Source of the DNA: an uncultured Anaerolineae bacterium
Lineage (GTDB): Bacteria; Chloroflexota; Anaerolineae; J036; Brachytrichaceae
Length of the DNA stretch: 54,443 nt
Assembly (NCBI GenBank): GCA_938034415.1
Contig: CALHLE010000024.1
Coordinates: 1-54,443 of the forward strand
Direction of reading: 5' to 3'
Shown: positions 19,246 through 28,961 of the stretch, in pieces
Layout of the letters: each line of letters starts with the position of its first letter
Position numbering within the stretch: position 1 is the stretch's first letter
Notes under the pieces: model-generated
The model's input: the letters and a program-made list of their open reading frames with translations, nothing else
The model's database searches: none
Told to the model about the DNA's origin: nothing
Made by a program: the position numbers and the translations under genes

Positions 19246-20196
19246 GTGAAAGGCGCTTTGGTCATCGGCGCAGCCAACTTCGACATCAAAGGGTGGATGT
19301 TGCATCGGCCGGTGCTCGCCTCGTCGAACGCATCGGCGATCCGCACCAGCTTTGGCGGCGTCGCGCGCAACATTGCCGAGAACCTGGCGCGGCTCGGCGT
19401 GCCGGTCACCTTGCTCACCGCAGTCGGCGACGACTACGCCGGCGAAGATATCCTGAACAGCGCGGACGACGTGGGGGTGGACGTGTCGCGCGCGCTGATC
19501 GCCGAAAACGAGACGACCGGCACCTACCTGGCCGCGCTCGACGAAAACGGCGACCTGTACCTCGGGCTGGATGACCTGCGCGTGTTGCGACACATCACGC
19601 CAGACTACCTGCGCCTGCACAAAGATGCCTTTCGCGAATGCGACCTCGTCGCCTTCGATCTCAACCTGAGCGAGGCAGCGATGCTGACGGCGATCCACCT
19701 CGCGCGCGAGTATCACAAGCCGATCTGCGTGGATCCCACCTCGACCGTGCTGGCCGGCCGCCTGCGCCCACACCTACCGATGATCAACATCATCACGCCC
19801 AACCTGACCGAGGCCGAAGAGTTGCTGCGCTGTGCCCCGATCCGCACACCGGCCGAGGCGCTTCACGCCGCGCGCCAGTTGGTTAGCCGGGGGGTGGAGG
19901 TCGCCGTAATCACACAGGCCGAACGCGGCGCATGCTACGCCACTGAGCAAGAGAGCGGCCAATTCCCGGCGTTGCGCGTGGACATCGTAGATACCACCGG
20001 CGCCGGCGACGCGCTGACTGCTGTGGTGATCTTCGGCTATCTCAATAATCTGCCGATTAGCGACGCGCTGCAGCTCGGCCTGCGCGCCGCCGCACTCACG
20101 CTGCGTTCCAACCAAACCGTCGCGCCTGAACTGAGCCTCGACCGCCTCTACGGCTTTGACGAGGATGCGCATTCGGACGACGATGTATCCCCCTGA
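19246..20196 (+). CDS. PfkB-family kinase, pseudouridine kinase-like
   Basis: 316 residues from GTG 19246, two bases after the previous stop. Ribokinase-fold motifs: IGAANFDIKGWM at the N-terminus, SFGGVARNIAENLARLGVPV (substrate loop and di-Gly switch) and DTTGAGDALTAVV with the anion-hole GAGD and catalytic Asp. The N-terminal half tracks E. coli PsuK closely (GGVGRNIAQNLALLG there; LLTAVGDDYAGEDIL and TGTYLAALDENGDL here). PsuK phosphorylates pseudouridine for breakdown by PsuG; psuG is not in the window, so another nucleoside or sugar is possible. The open frame continues far upstream, but that part overlaps the membrane-protein gene and is not coding. Confidence 0.87.
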   Translation: MKGALVIGAANFDIKGWMLHRPVLASSNASAIRTSFGGVARNIAENLARLGVPVTLLTAVGDDYAGEDILNSADDVGVDVSRALIAENETTGTYLAALDENGDLYLGLDDLRVLRHITPDYLRLHKDAFRECDLVAFDLNLSEAAMLTAIHLAREYHKPICVDPTSTVLAGRLRPHLPMINIITPNLTEAEELLRCAPIRTPAEALHAARQLVSRGVEVAVITQAERGACYATEQESGQFPALRVDIVDTTGAGDALTAVVIFGYLNNLPISDALQLGLRAAALTLRSNQTVAPELSLDRLYGFDEDAHSDDDVSP

Positions 20197-20206
20197 CGCA
20201 CATCGC

Positions 20207-20890
20207 ATGAACAACTGGCTTGCCGTCGTCATCTCGTTCATCTACGTCTTCGCCGTGCTTGGGATCGCCGAAGCCCTGCGCCGTGCGCTCCGGCTGCCGG
20301 TCGAGTTCACCCGCAAGGTCGTGCACATCGGCGTGGGGATGTGGGCTTTCGGCACGGCGGCGCTGTTCAGCGACAAATGGTTCGCCCTCATCCCGCCTCT
20401 CGCTTTCGTCGCGCTGAACTACCTCTCGTATCGCCGCGCGCTGTTTACCGCAATGGAAACCGGCGACAAATCCAACCTCGGCACGGTGTACTTCCCCATC
20501 GCCTTCGCCGCGATCATCGTGTTGTTCTTCGACTTGAGCAAGCCGTTCATGGTCGCGGCGCTGATGCCGATGACGTGGGGCGATGCATTTGCGGCGATCA
20601 TCGGTCGGCGCCTTGGCCGGCGGCGCTACGCTTTGTTGAACGCGCGTGCACAGCGCAGCGTCGAAGGCTCAGCCGCCATGTTCGGCTTCTCGTTCCTTAG
20701 CGCGGGGGGCGCCCTGCTGACCTTCGGCGCGCCGTTTACCGTTGCGGTGGCGACCGCCTTGCCCATGGCGCTCTTCGCCACCCTTGTCGAAGCGGTCAGC
20801 CCGGCCGGCCTGGACAACCTGCTCGTGCCTGCATCGAGCGCGCTAGTCTATCCGCTGCTCATCTCGCTGCTCGGCCCGCTCGCGAGTTAA
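20207..20890 (+). CDS. Phytol/dolichol kinase-like integral membrane protein
   Basis: 227 residues with six or seven membrane helices. PVEFTRKVVHIGVGMWAFG, ETGDKSNLGTVYFPIAFA and MPMTWGDAFAAIIGRRLGRR are the conserved blocks of the SEC59/VTE5 branch of CTP-dependent lipid kinases, related to CDP-diglyceride synthases. Such enzymes phosphorylate prenols such as phytol or dolichol; the substrate here is not known. I chose ATG 20207 (MNNWLAVVIS), 10 bases after the kinase stop. A frame start at 20156 would lie inside the kinase gene and add residues unlike the family. Confidence 0.86.
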   Translation: MNNWLAVVISFIYVFAVLGIAEALRRALRLPVEFTRKVVHIGVGMWAFGTAALFSDKWFALIPPLAFVALNYLSYRRALFTAMETGDKSNLGTVYFPIAFAAIIVLFFDLSKPFMVAALMPMTWGDAFAAIIGRRLGRRRYALLNARAQRSVEGSAAMFGFSFLSAGGALLTFGAPFTVAVATALPMALFATLVEAVSPAGLDNLLVPASSALVYPLLISLLGPLAS

Positions 20891-22239
20891 TGGCGCTGCT
20901 CATCCACAACGCCGCGCTGGTCCTGGACGATCGCGTCGCGCCGGCCGGCTATGTGCTCATCGCGGACAAACGCATTGCGGCGATTGGCGAAGGTGCACCG
21001 CCCGACGCGCTCGTCGCTGCTGCGCAGCGCACCCTCGATGGGACGCACAAGGTGCTGCTGCCTGGATTGGTCAACGCACACACTCATCTGGAGCAGACCT
21101 TCATGCGCGGCTACAGCGCCGGTCGCGCGTTGCTGGACTGGCTAAAACGCTACATCTGGAAGCTCCAGGACGCCATGACGCCGGAGGATGTCCGGCTAGC
21201 GGTGACGTTGGGCTTAGTCGAGGCCATGCGCGGCGGGGCGACCACGATCATTGACCATCACAAAGTCCCCTTCTCCAAACGCCACACCGATGTCGTGCTA
21301 GAGGCAGCAGAAAGGCTCGGCGCGCGGTTGGTGTTAGCGCGCGCGTGGGCTGATCGAGGCGCAAACGCCGAATCACCCGACGCCATCCTTGCTGATTTGC
21401 GGCGTCTGTTCGATGAATGGCATGGCGCGGCGGAGGGCCGCATCCGCATCGCCAACGGGCCGCTCGTGCCGTGGCGCTGCTCGGCCGAGACGTTGCGGCG
21501 CACGACTGAACTGGCCCGCCGCTACGGTGCGATCACCCACTGCCACATGAACGAGACGCAGGCCGAGGTGGCGCTGACGCTGGAGGAGACCGGCATGCGG
21601 CCGGTCGAGTGGTTTGCCTCGCTCGGCTTGCTGGGCGCAGACTTCCACGCTGTGCATGGCGTATGGCTTAGCGACCAGGAGATTGCGCTGCTGGCGCAGC
21701 ACGGCGCGACGGTGACGCACTGCCCGGCGGCCAACATGATCCTCGCTTCCGGCGTCGCGCCGATCTGGAAGCTCCTGACCGTGAAGCGCGCGCAGGAAAA
21801 ACTGGGCCAACGCACCCTCAACGTTGCGCTAGGCACCGATGGCCCGGCCAGCAACGACGGCCAGGATATGCTTGAGATGATGCGGCTGGCCGCTTACCTG
21901 CAGCGCGCGACCACGCTGGACGAGCGCGCGATGCCGCCGCGCCAGGTGATCGAGATGGCGACGGCGGCCGGCGCGCGCGCCGCCGCGAGTCCGTCTCTGC
22001 GCGTAGGAGACCCGGCCGATTTGATCATGCTGGACTTCGACGCCGCGCACATCCAGCCGGTCGGCGACGTGCTCGCTGCCATCGTCTACAACGCGCGCGG
22101 CAGCGACGTGGATACCCTCCTCGTGGACGGTCGCCTGCTGATTCAGGGCAAGCGCGTGCTCGTGCTGGACGAACCGGCGCTGATCGCCGAGTGCCGCGAC
22201 CGCGCCCGACACCTCGCGCGTCGCGCGGGGATTGAGTAA
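20890..22239 (+). CDS. SsnA/MtaD-like amidohydrolase (aminohydrolase)
   Basis: 449 residues. LPGLVNAHTHLEQTFMRGYS holds the HxH metal pair, ITHCHMNETQAEV and AVHGVWLSDQEIALL give the next His residues, THCPAANMILASGVAP follows, and ALGTDGPASNDGQDMLEMMR carries the catalytic Asp. This is the ATZ/TRZ deaminase group acting on adenosine derivatives, methylthioadenosine, guanine or triazines; substrate choice cannot be read here. Its ATG overlaps the previous stop by one base. With the nucleoside-kinase-like gene in the same operon, a nucleoside salvage function is plausible but unproven. Confidence 0.88.
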   Translation: MALLIHNAALVLDDRVAPAGYVLIADKRIAAIGEGAPPDALVAAAQRTLDGTHKVLLPGLVNAHTHLEQTFMRGYSAGRALLDWLKRYIWKLQDAMTPEDVRLAVTLGLVEAMRGGATTIIDHHKVPFSKRHTDVVLEAAERLGARLVLARAWADRGANAESPDAILADLRRLFDEWHGAAEGRIRIANGPLVPWRCSAETLRRTTELARRYGAITHCHMNETQAEVALTLEETGMRPVEWFASLGLLGADFHAVHGVWLSDQEIALLAQHGATVTHCPAANMILASGVAPIWKLLTVKRAQEKLGQRTLNVALGTDGPASNDGQDMLEMMRLAAYLQRATTLDERAMPPRQVIEMATAAGARAAASPSLRVGDPADLIMLDFDAAHIQPVGDVLAAIVYNARGSDVDTLLVDGRLLIQGKRVLVLDEPALIAECRDRARHLARRAGIE

Positions 22240-22281
22240 CGCGCGCCGGTTTTCGCGCGGCTGTTCAGCGCAGTCCTTCGC
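22240..22281. other. Convergent intergenic spacer with weak hairpin
   Basis: CGCGCG at 22240-22245 and 22254-22259 can pair around an 8-nt loop containing TTTT, between the convergent stops of the amidohydrolase and malQ. It could serve as a shared terminator, but the stem is short. Confidence 0.3.
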
Positions 22282-23763
<1,482 letters not shown>

Positions 23764-23812
23764 GATGCTCCTGATAAGTGCAACGCCCCAAAGAGGCGTT
23801 AGGCATTGGGCA

Positions 23813-23818
23813 ATTGTA
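23813..23818 (-). promoter_or_regulatory. -10 element for malQ
   Basis: The minus-strand hexamer is TACAAT, 50 bp upstream of the ATG at 23763. It leaves a leader of about 43 nt that includes the SD. The divergent hexamer at 23842-23847 belongs to the next gene. Confidence 0.45.
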
Positions 23819-23841
23819 ATCACGCTTCCGCACTATGGCCG

Positions 23842-23847
23842 TACAAT
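23842..23847 (+). promoter_or_regulatory. -10 element directly before the GTG at 23854
   Basis: TACAAT ends 6 nt before GTG 23854. The predicted transcript start coincides with that GTG, which would make the mRNA leaderless and select GTG over the ATG at 23872. Confidence 0.5.
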
Positions 23848-23853
23848 CCCATC

Positions 23854-24465
23854 GTGCAACGCTCCACCCATATGCCGATAACGATAACGGACGACGTAGC
23901 AACGGCCGTAGCGCGCGGCAAACCGTCCTGGCGCAGCCTGCTCGAGATCCTCATCGCCGCCGGCATCGTCGTGTTGCTCTACAGCTTCTTCTTCACTTCT
24001 GTCGAGGTGAAGGACGAGCGCATGACCCCAACGCTGCGCGCCGACCAGCGCGTGCTGGTCAGCCGGCTGCCGTATCGTCTGACGACGCCCCGGCGCGGCG
24101 ACATCGTCGCCGTGCGCAACCGCGTAGACCCTTCTCGCATTGAGCTGCGCCGGGTGATCGGCTTGCCGGGGGATGTGCTCGACATTCGCGGCGTGCAAGT
24201 GTCGGTGAACGGATTGCTGCTGCGCGAGCCTTACTTGCTCGAAGGGCGTGAGCGCCTGAACCTCGACGCGATGACCGTAGGGCGGTATCGCCTCGGCCAA
24301 GATGACTATTTCCTGCTTAACGACAACCGCGCTAACCTCAGCGACAGCCGCTCGTTCGGCGCGTTCTCACGCGAGCAGATCGTCGGTCGCGCCTGGTTGG
24401 TCTATTGGCCGCCGCAGAACTTTGCCGCCGTCGCCCACACGCAGCCGACGCGCGGCGAGCCGTGA
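23854..24465 (+). CDS. Signal peptidase I-like protein lacking catalytic Ser and Lys
   Basis: 203 residues from GTG 23854 (197 from ATG 23872). One N-terminal membrane helix (LLEILIAAGIVVLLYSFFF) is followed by the S26 fold: box B region EVKDERMTPTLRADQRVLVS, GDIVAVRNR, box D LRRVIGLPGDVLDIRGVQV and box E LLNDNRANLSDSRSFGAF. In active enzymes box B reads SMxPT and box D KRVIG. Here the serine position is Arg56 (CGC, 24019-24021) and the lysine position is Arg99 (CGC, 24148-24150). Both dyad residues are therefore replaced, while the scaffold is intact. It is probably a pseudoenzyme with a binding or regulatory role. A second, active copy should exist elsewhere in the genome. Confidence 0.88.
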   Translation: MQRSTHMPITITDDVATAVARGKPSWRSLLEILIAAGIVVLLYSFFFTSVEVKDERMTPTLRADQRVLVSRLPYRLTTPRRGDIVAVRNRVDPSRIELRRVIGLPGDVLDIRGVQVSVNGLLLREPYLLEGRERLNLDAMTVGRYRLGQDDYFLLNDNRANLSDSRSFGAFSREQIVGRAWLVYWPPQNFAAVAHTQPTRGEP

Positions 24466-24701
24466 TTTATCCATCATGCGAGCGCCGCTCACCAACGAGA
24501 CGCCTTCACCGCTGGTTAATGCCGCATTCGGCTAGCAGGGCAAAGCGTTTGGGCCGAGTCATGGCCGGCGTAGTGCATGGGGAGTTGGCAGGCGTTGCGC
24601 CCTTCACTACCTCATTTGTGCGCCTCGGCGATTGCGATTACATTTTCCACACTTGTAGGCATAACCGGATTCGGACATGCTTCACCCAGGAGGAGAGAAC
24701 G
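24466..24701. other. Intergenic leader upstream of livJ
   Basis: 236 bp without a convincing gene. The AT-richest part (24625-24665) contains TTGCGA (24632-24637) and TTGTAG (24653-24658), a poor promoter candidate. A 19-codon frame at 24477 has no SD and is unlikely to be real. Confidence 0.35.
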
Positions 24702-25997
24702 ATGAAAAGACCCCCCATTCTTCTGTTTGCAACCAGCCTGACCGTCTGCGCTTTGTTGGCGGCCTGCGCGGCGCCGGCGCAACCGGCGGCGCCGGCTCAG
24801 CCCGCCCAGCCGCCTGCCGAGCCGACACAGACGCCGACCGGACCGATGCAAGCGCCTGCGCCGGCCGCTGGCCCTGGCACGGTAGTGATCCCTCCCGGCA
24901 GCAAAATCCGCATCGGCGGCTCGTTCGCGCTCACCGGCCCGATCCCCGACCCCGGCAAGGACATCCGCCAAGGTGCAGAGATCGCCATTGACGATGCCAA
25001 CGCCGCCGGCGGCGTGAACGGTTTCATGTTCGAGTTGGTCGCTGAGGATGGCGCGTGCTCCGGCGATCAAGGCACGGTGGTGGGCAACAAGTTCGCCGCC
25101 GATCCGACGATCGTCGCCGTGACCGGCGGCACATGCTCCGGCGAGACCTTCGGCCTGAAGCCTATCCTGCTCAAGGCGCGCATCCCGTTCGTCTCGCCCA
25201 GCGCTACCAACCCGGCCGTGACCGGCGAGGACTGCGATGTGTGCAACCGCGTGGCGCTCAGCGACGGGTTACAGGGCGAGGTGGACGCCGACTTCGTCTT
25301 CAACACGCTGGGCTTCAAGAAGGTGGCCGTGATGCACGACAGCTCCGACTACGGCAAAGGCGTCGCCGAAATCTTCCGGGATGCCTTCCAGAAGTTGGGC
25401 GGCGAGGTGATCGCCTTCGAAGGTGCGAAGGTGGGCGACACCGACTTCCGCGCGCCGCTCACCAAGATCGGTGCCGGCCAGCCCGACCTGATTTTCTTCG
25501 GCGGCTACGCTACCGAGGCCGCACTGATCGCGCAGCAGATGAAGGAGGTGGCCGGACTGGAGAACGCTAAGTTCATGGGCGTGGACGGCGCATATACCCA
25601 GCAGTATCTCGACACGGCCGGCGCCGCCGCTGAAGGCACGTATATGTCCTTCGTGGCCGGCGACACGCAGAAGGACAAGATGGACGCCTTCGTCGAGAAA
25701 TACGTGGCCAAGTTCGGCATCGAGCCGAGCAAGCTCGGCCCGTTCCACGGCCAGTCGTACGATTCGGTGCTGCTCATCGTAGAGGCGATCAAGAAGGTTG
25801 CGCAGACCGACTCGGCCGGCAACCTGGTGATTGACCGCGAGGCGCTGATCAAGGCCATCCGCGGAACGTCTGGCCTGGAAGGCATCACCGGCACGCTGAC
25901 CTGCAGCCCGATCGGCGAGTGCGGCGCGGGTGGCGTGCAGGTGTTCACCGTCGAGAACGGCGCATTCAAGCAGATCTTCGGCTTCGGCTTGCAGTAA
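24702..25997 (+). CDS. livJ: Branched-chain-amino-acid-type ABC substrate-binding lipoprotein
   Basis: 431 residues from ATG 24702, which follows an excellent AGGAGG SD. The signal peptide ends LLAAC (Cys22), then a Pro/Ala-rich linker of about 45 residues leads to the periplasmic-binding fold type I domain: IRIGGSFALTGPIPDPGKDI, GAEIAIDDANAAGGVNG, AVTGGTCSGETFGLKPIL and VAVMHDSSDYGKGVAEIFRD. Such proteins bind branched-chain amino acids, but the group also takes amides, urea and aromatic compounds. The frame is open 99 codons upstream, but the SD and lipobox fix the start. livH and livM follow, separated by a strong hairpin. Confidence 0.92.
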   Translation: MKRPPILLFATSLTVCALLAACAAPAQPAAPAQPAQPPAEPTQTPTGPMQAPAPAAGPGTVVIPPGSKIRIGGSFALTGPIPDPGKDIRQGAEIAIDDANAAGGVNGFMFELVAEDGACSGDQGTVVGNKFAADPTIVAVTGGTCSGETFGLKPILLKARIPFVSPSATNPAVTGEDCDVCNRVALSDGLQGEVDADFVFNTLGFKKVAVMHDSSDYGKGVAEIFRDAFQKLGGEVIAFEGAKVGDTDFRAPLTKIGAGQPDLIFFGGYATEAALIAQQMKEVAGLENAKFMGVDGAYTQQYLDTAGAAAEGTYMSFVAGDTQKDKMDAFVEKYVAKFGIEPSKLGPFHGQSYDSVLLIVEAIKKVAQTDSAGNLVIDREALIKAIRGTSGLEGITGTLTCSPIGECGAGGVQVFTVENGAFKQIFGFGLQ

Positions 25998-26016
25998 GCC
26001 CTCCCCGCTCGCACCC

Positions 26017-26056
26017 CACCTGTCCCTCTCCGGCCTACGCCGGAGAGGGACAGGTG
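26017..26056. repeat. Perfect 18-bp-stem hairpin between livJ and livH
   Basis: Arm CACCTGTCCCTCTCCGGC (26017-26034) is exactly complementary to 26039-26056, with the 4-nt loop CTAC. It begins 20 bases after the livJ stop and is not followed by a T-run. Likely roles are stabilising the livJ mRNA 3' end or partly terminating transcription, so that binding protein exceeds permease. The sequence has the look of a dispersed REP-like palindrome. Confidence 0.85.
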
Positions 26057-26085
26057 ACTGTGGAAGACGGTTTCAAAGCGATATC

Positions 26086-27156
26086 GTGTCCCAATCCCTC
26101 GTCGTCGCACCTAGTTTGCAGCGCCGTGCGCAGACCACGCGCTGGATCGCGCGCGCGATCGCGCTGCTGATCTGCGCCCTGGTGATTGCGCGCGCGGTCG
26201 CGGTCAGCCTGGCCGAGAGCTACCCCCTGACGTTTTGGGCGTCGCAGTTGGTGAACGGGCTGGTGCTGGGCGGCGTGTATGCGCTGGTGGCGCTGGGCTA
26301 CACGTTGGTGTACGGCATCTTGCTGATGATCAACTTCGCGCACGGCGAAGTGATGATGGTCGGCGGCGTAGCCGGCTTCTTTGCGTTGCAGCTCGCGCAG
26401 GCGCTGGGGTGGATGCGCGGCCCGGCCGGCCTGGTCGCGGTCGCGCTGTTGGTTGTCATGGGGGTCGGTATGATCGGCGCGATGCTCACCGGCGTCACGC
26501 TCGAGCGCATCGCCTATCGCCCGTTGCGCAATGCGCCTCGGCTGGTGCCGCTGATCAGCGCAATCGGCGCATCGCTGTTCTTGCAATACTCCGTCCTGCT
26601 TGTCTTCGGGGTCAGCCCACTGGTATATCAGCGGCCGGCGCTCATCTCCGGCGGTTTCCGCGTCGGACCGGTCTTCATCCCCTACACCGGCCTGATCATC
26701 TTTGTGACGTCGCTGGCGCTCATGGGCGCGCTGTTTGTCATCGTCCAACGCACGCGGCTGGGTCGGGCGATGCGCGCCGTCGCCGCCGATCGCGACACCG
26801 CCGCGCTGATGGGCGTGGATGTGAATCAGATCATCACCTTCACTTTCCTGCTTGGCTCGGCGCTGGCCGGCGCCGCGGGCGTGATGCTGGGCTTCCACAA
26901 CTCAGTCATCAAATTCAACAGCGGCTTCATCCCCGGCCTCAAAGCCTTCACCGCTGCCGTGATGGGCGGCATCGGCAACATCCCCGGCGCGATGGTCGGC
27001 GCGCTGGTGCTGGGCATCGCCGAATCCATCGGGCCGAGCGCGCTCGGCATCCCGGCTGAGTACAAGGACATCATCGCCTTCGTCTTGCTGGTGCTGGTGC
27101 TGATCTTCCGGCCGCAGGGTCTGCTGGGCGAAGCGCTTGCCGAGAAGAAGGTATGA
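26086..27156 (+). CDS. livH: Branched-chain-amino-acid-type ABC permease, LivH
   Basis: 356 residues from GTG 26086, the most likely start after the hairpin; there is no clear SD. The first 45 residues include an extra hydrophobic helix (WIARAIALLICALVIARAVA) not usual in LivH. The LivH core follows: LVNGLVLGGVYALVALGYTL, YGILLMINFAHGEVMMVGG, RTRLGRAMRAVAADRDTAAL (EAA-like ATPase contact) and GGIGNIPGAMVGALVLGIAE. Its stop overlaps the livM start (ATGA). Confidence 0.9.
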   Translation: MSQSLVVAPSLQRRAQTTRWIARAIALLICALVIARAVAVSLAESYPLTFWASQLVNGLVLGGVYALVALGYTLVYGILLMINFAHGEVMMVGGVAGFFALQLAQALGWMRGPAGLVAVALLVVMGVGMIGAMLTGVTLERIAYRPLRNAPRLVPLISAIGASLFLQYSVLLVFGVSPLVYQRPALISGGFRVGPVFIPYTGLIIFVTSLALMGALFVIVQRTRLGRAMRAVAADRDTAALMGVDVNQIITFTFLLGSALAGAAGVMLGFHNSVIKFNSGFIPGLKAFTAAVMGGIGNIPGAMVGALVLGIAESIGPSALGIPAEYKDIIAFVLLVLVLIFRPQGLLGEALAEKKV

Positions 27157-28838
27157 CTGAGCGCCATTCACGCGGCATTCGCATTGGGCTGATCGGGTTC
27201 GGCGGCCTGGCCTACCTGACGCTGATCGGGTTGCCCGGTCGCCTTGAAGCGAGCGCGCCGATCGTCATGGCGGTCGTGGCCGCGATAGGCGTTGGCCTGG
27301 CGTTGCGCAGCGACGCGCAACGTCACCCGCCGGCGGTGGTCTTGCGCCAGGCGCTGATCGCCGGCGTGATCGGTGGGACGTTCATCGCCATCCTGGTGGG
27401 AGTCTTCGCGGCGCTGTTGGGCAGCGGGGTGCGCATCCAGCCGGTGCTTGACAAGATCACGCCGCCCAACGTGGCAGCGTGGTATGGCCGGCCCACGCCG
27501 GCCGTCGCGCGTGGCCAGCTCGCCGCATTCGACTTCCTGCGCCCGGCCCTCGTTGTGCTGCTGGGCAGCCTTGCCGGCGGCGCGGTAGCCGTTGTTGCGC
27601 ATCGCGCCGTAGCAGCCCGCTCCGGCGGCGCGCGCGTCCCGGCGCAAACGCGCTGGATCGTCATCGCGCTGCCGTTTGTCCTGTTGCTCGCCGTCATCGT
27701 CCTCGGCCAGCCGGCGGTCACCATCGGCGGCAGCAACAAGGGGACCCTGCGCTTGTTGCTGGCGATGCTCGCCGTCGCCGCCGGATTGTTCGCCGTGCGC
27801 GCGGCAAGGCTCGGCCGTGAGCGCAGGGTGATTTCGGTCGCGCTATTGGCCGGATTGGTGACGCTGCCCTTCCTGCTCGACCAATTTCAGAACGCGGTGA
27901 TGGGCATCGTGTTCATCTTCGTGATGATGGGGCTGGGGCTGAACATCGTGGTGGGCTATGCCGGCTTGTTGGACCTGGGCTACGTGGCTTTCTTCGCCAT
28001 CGGCGCGTATGCATACGCCTTCCTTTCCGCGCCGTTCTCGTCCCCGTGGTTCAGCCAACAACTGAGCGCGCTGGGACTGCCGGCCGATCAGCCGCTGTTG
28101 AGCTTCTGGCAGTCCATCCCGATCGTCATGATCCTGGCGGCGGTCGGCGGCATCCTGCTGGGCACGCCGGTGCTGCGGCTGCGCGGCGATTACCTCGCCA
28201 TCGTCACCCTCGGCTTTGGCGAGATCATCCGGCTGTTCATGCTGAATCTGGCCGACTTGACCAACGGCCCGCGCGGCCTGTTGAACCTGGCCCCGCCCAC
28301 GTTGTTCGGCTATAACCTGGGCAACCCGCGCGACATCTTCATCCTAGCCTTGCTCGGCACGGCGGCGATTGCGTTCGTGGCGTTTCGGCTGGAGCGCTCG
28401 CGGATCGGCCGCGCGTGGGTGGCCATCCGTGAGGATGAGGACGCGGCCCAGGCGATGGGCGTGGACCTGGCGCGCATCAAGTTGATGGCTTTTGCTATCG
28501 GCGCGACCTTCGCCGGCATGGCCGGCCAGCTCTACGCCGCGCGACAGGTCAACATCTTCCCCGACAACTTCTCGCTGTTTGTCTCGATTGACGCGCTGGC
28601 GCTGATCATCGTGGGCGGCATGGGCAGCATCCCCGGCGTAGTGCTAGGCGCGATCACCCTGAAAGGGCTGCCGGAAGTGCTGCGCGGCGTGGACGAATAC
28701 CGCATTGTCCTCTTTGCTGCGCTACTCGTCGTGATGATGATCGCGCGCCCCGAAGGGTTACTGCCTTCGGAACGTCGGCGCTTGGAGCTGCACGGCGAGA
28801 GCGACGCGACAACGGAGCAGATCGCCGAAGCAGCCTAG
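27153..28838 (+). CDS. livM: Branched-chain-amino-acid-type ABC permease, LivM, with long N-terminus
   Basis: 561 residues, about 150-250 longer than usual LivM proteins. Residues 1-240 hold five or six extra hydrophobic segments with no family signature I recognise (GVIGGTFIAILVGVFAALLG). The LivM core runs from about 245: VMMGLGLNIVVGYAGLLDLG, LRLRGDYLAIVTLGFGEIIR, SRIGRAWVAIREDEDAAQAM and GGMGSIPGVVLGAITLKGLP. ATGA overlap with livH implies coupled translation. No livG or livF ATPase genes follow; the next gene is the CBS gene. Confidence 0.9.
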   Translation: MTERHSRGIRIGLIGFGGLAYLTLIGLPGRLEASAPIVMAVVAAIGVGLALRSDAQRHPPAVVLRQALIAGVIGGTFIAILVGVFAALLGSGVRIQPVLDKITPPNVAAWYGRPTPAVARGQLAAFDFLRPALVVLLGSLAGGAVAVVAHRAVAARSGGARVPAQTRWIVIALPFVLLLAVIVLGQPAVTIGGSNKGTLRLLLAMLAVAAGLFAVRAARLGRERRVISVALLAGLVTLPFLLDQFQNAVMGIVFIFVMMGLGLNIVVGYAGLLDLGYVAFFAIGAYAYAFLSAPFSSPWFSQQLSALGLPADQPLLSFWQSIPIVMILAAVGGILLGTPVLRLRGDYLAIVTLGFGEIIRLFMLNLADLTNGPRGLLNLAPPTLFGYNLGNPRDIFILALLGTAAIAFVAFRLERSRIGRAWVAIREDEDAAQAMGVDLARIKLMAFAIGATFAGMAGQLYAARQVNIFPDNFSLFVSIDALALIIVGGMGSIPGVVLGAITLKGLPEVLRGVDEYRIVLFAALLVVMMIARPEGLLPSERRRLELHGESDATTEQIAEAA

Positions 28839-28948
28839 CCACCGTGTGGGCGATCCGCCCGCGCTGCGCAATGCGCCACTGCCGACGAACAGGCCTGATA
28901 GCGCACGCCGGCCAATCGGCCATGGCGCTAACACTCTGATTTTGGCTC

Positions 28949-28954
28949 TAGAAT
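28949..28954 (+). promoter_or_regulatory. -10 element directly before the CBS gene
   Basis: TAGAAT ends 7 nt before ATG 28962 and no SD is present, so the predicted mRNA is leaderless. No clear -35. Confidence 0.5.
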
Positions 28955-28961
28955 ACCGCGC

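Noticed and set aside
22240-22281. Strong shared terminator between the amidohydrolase and malQ
   Set aside because: Only a 6-bp CGCGCG self-complementary stem is visible, so it is listed as a weak spacer feature and not as a terminator.
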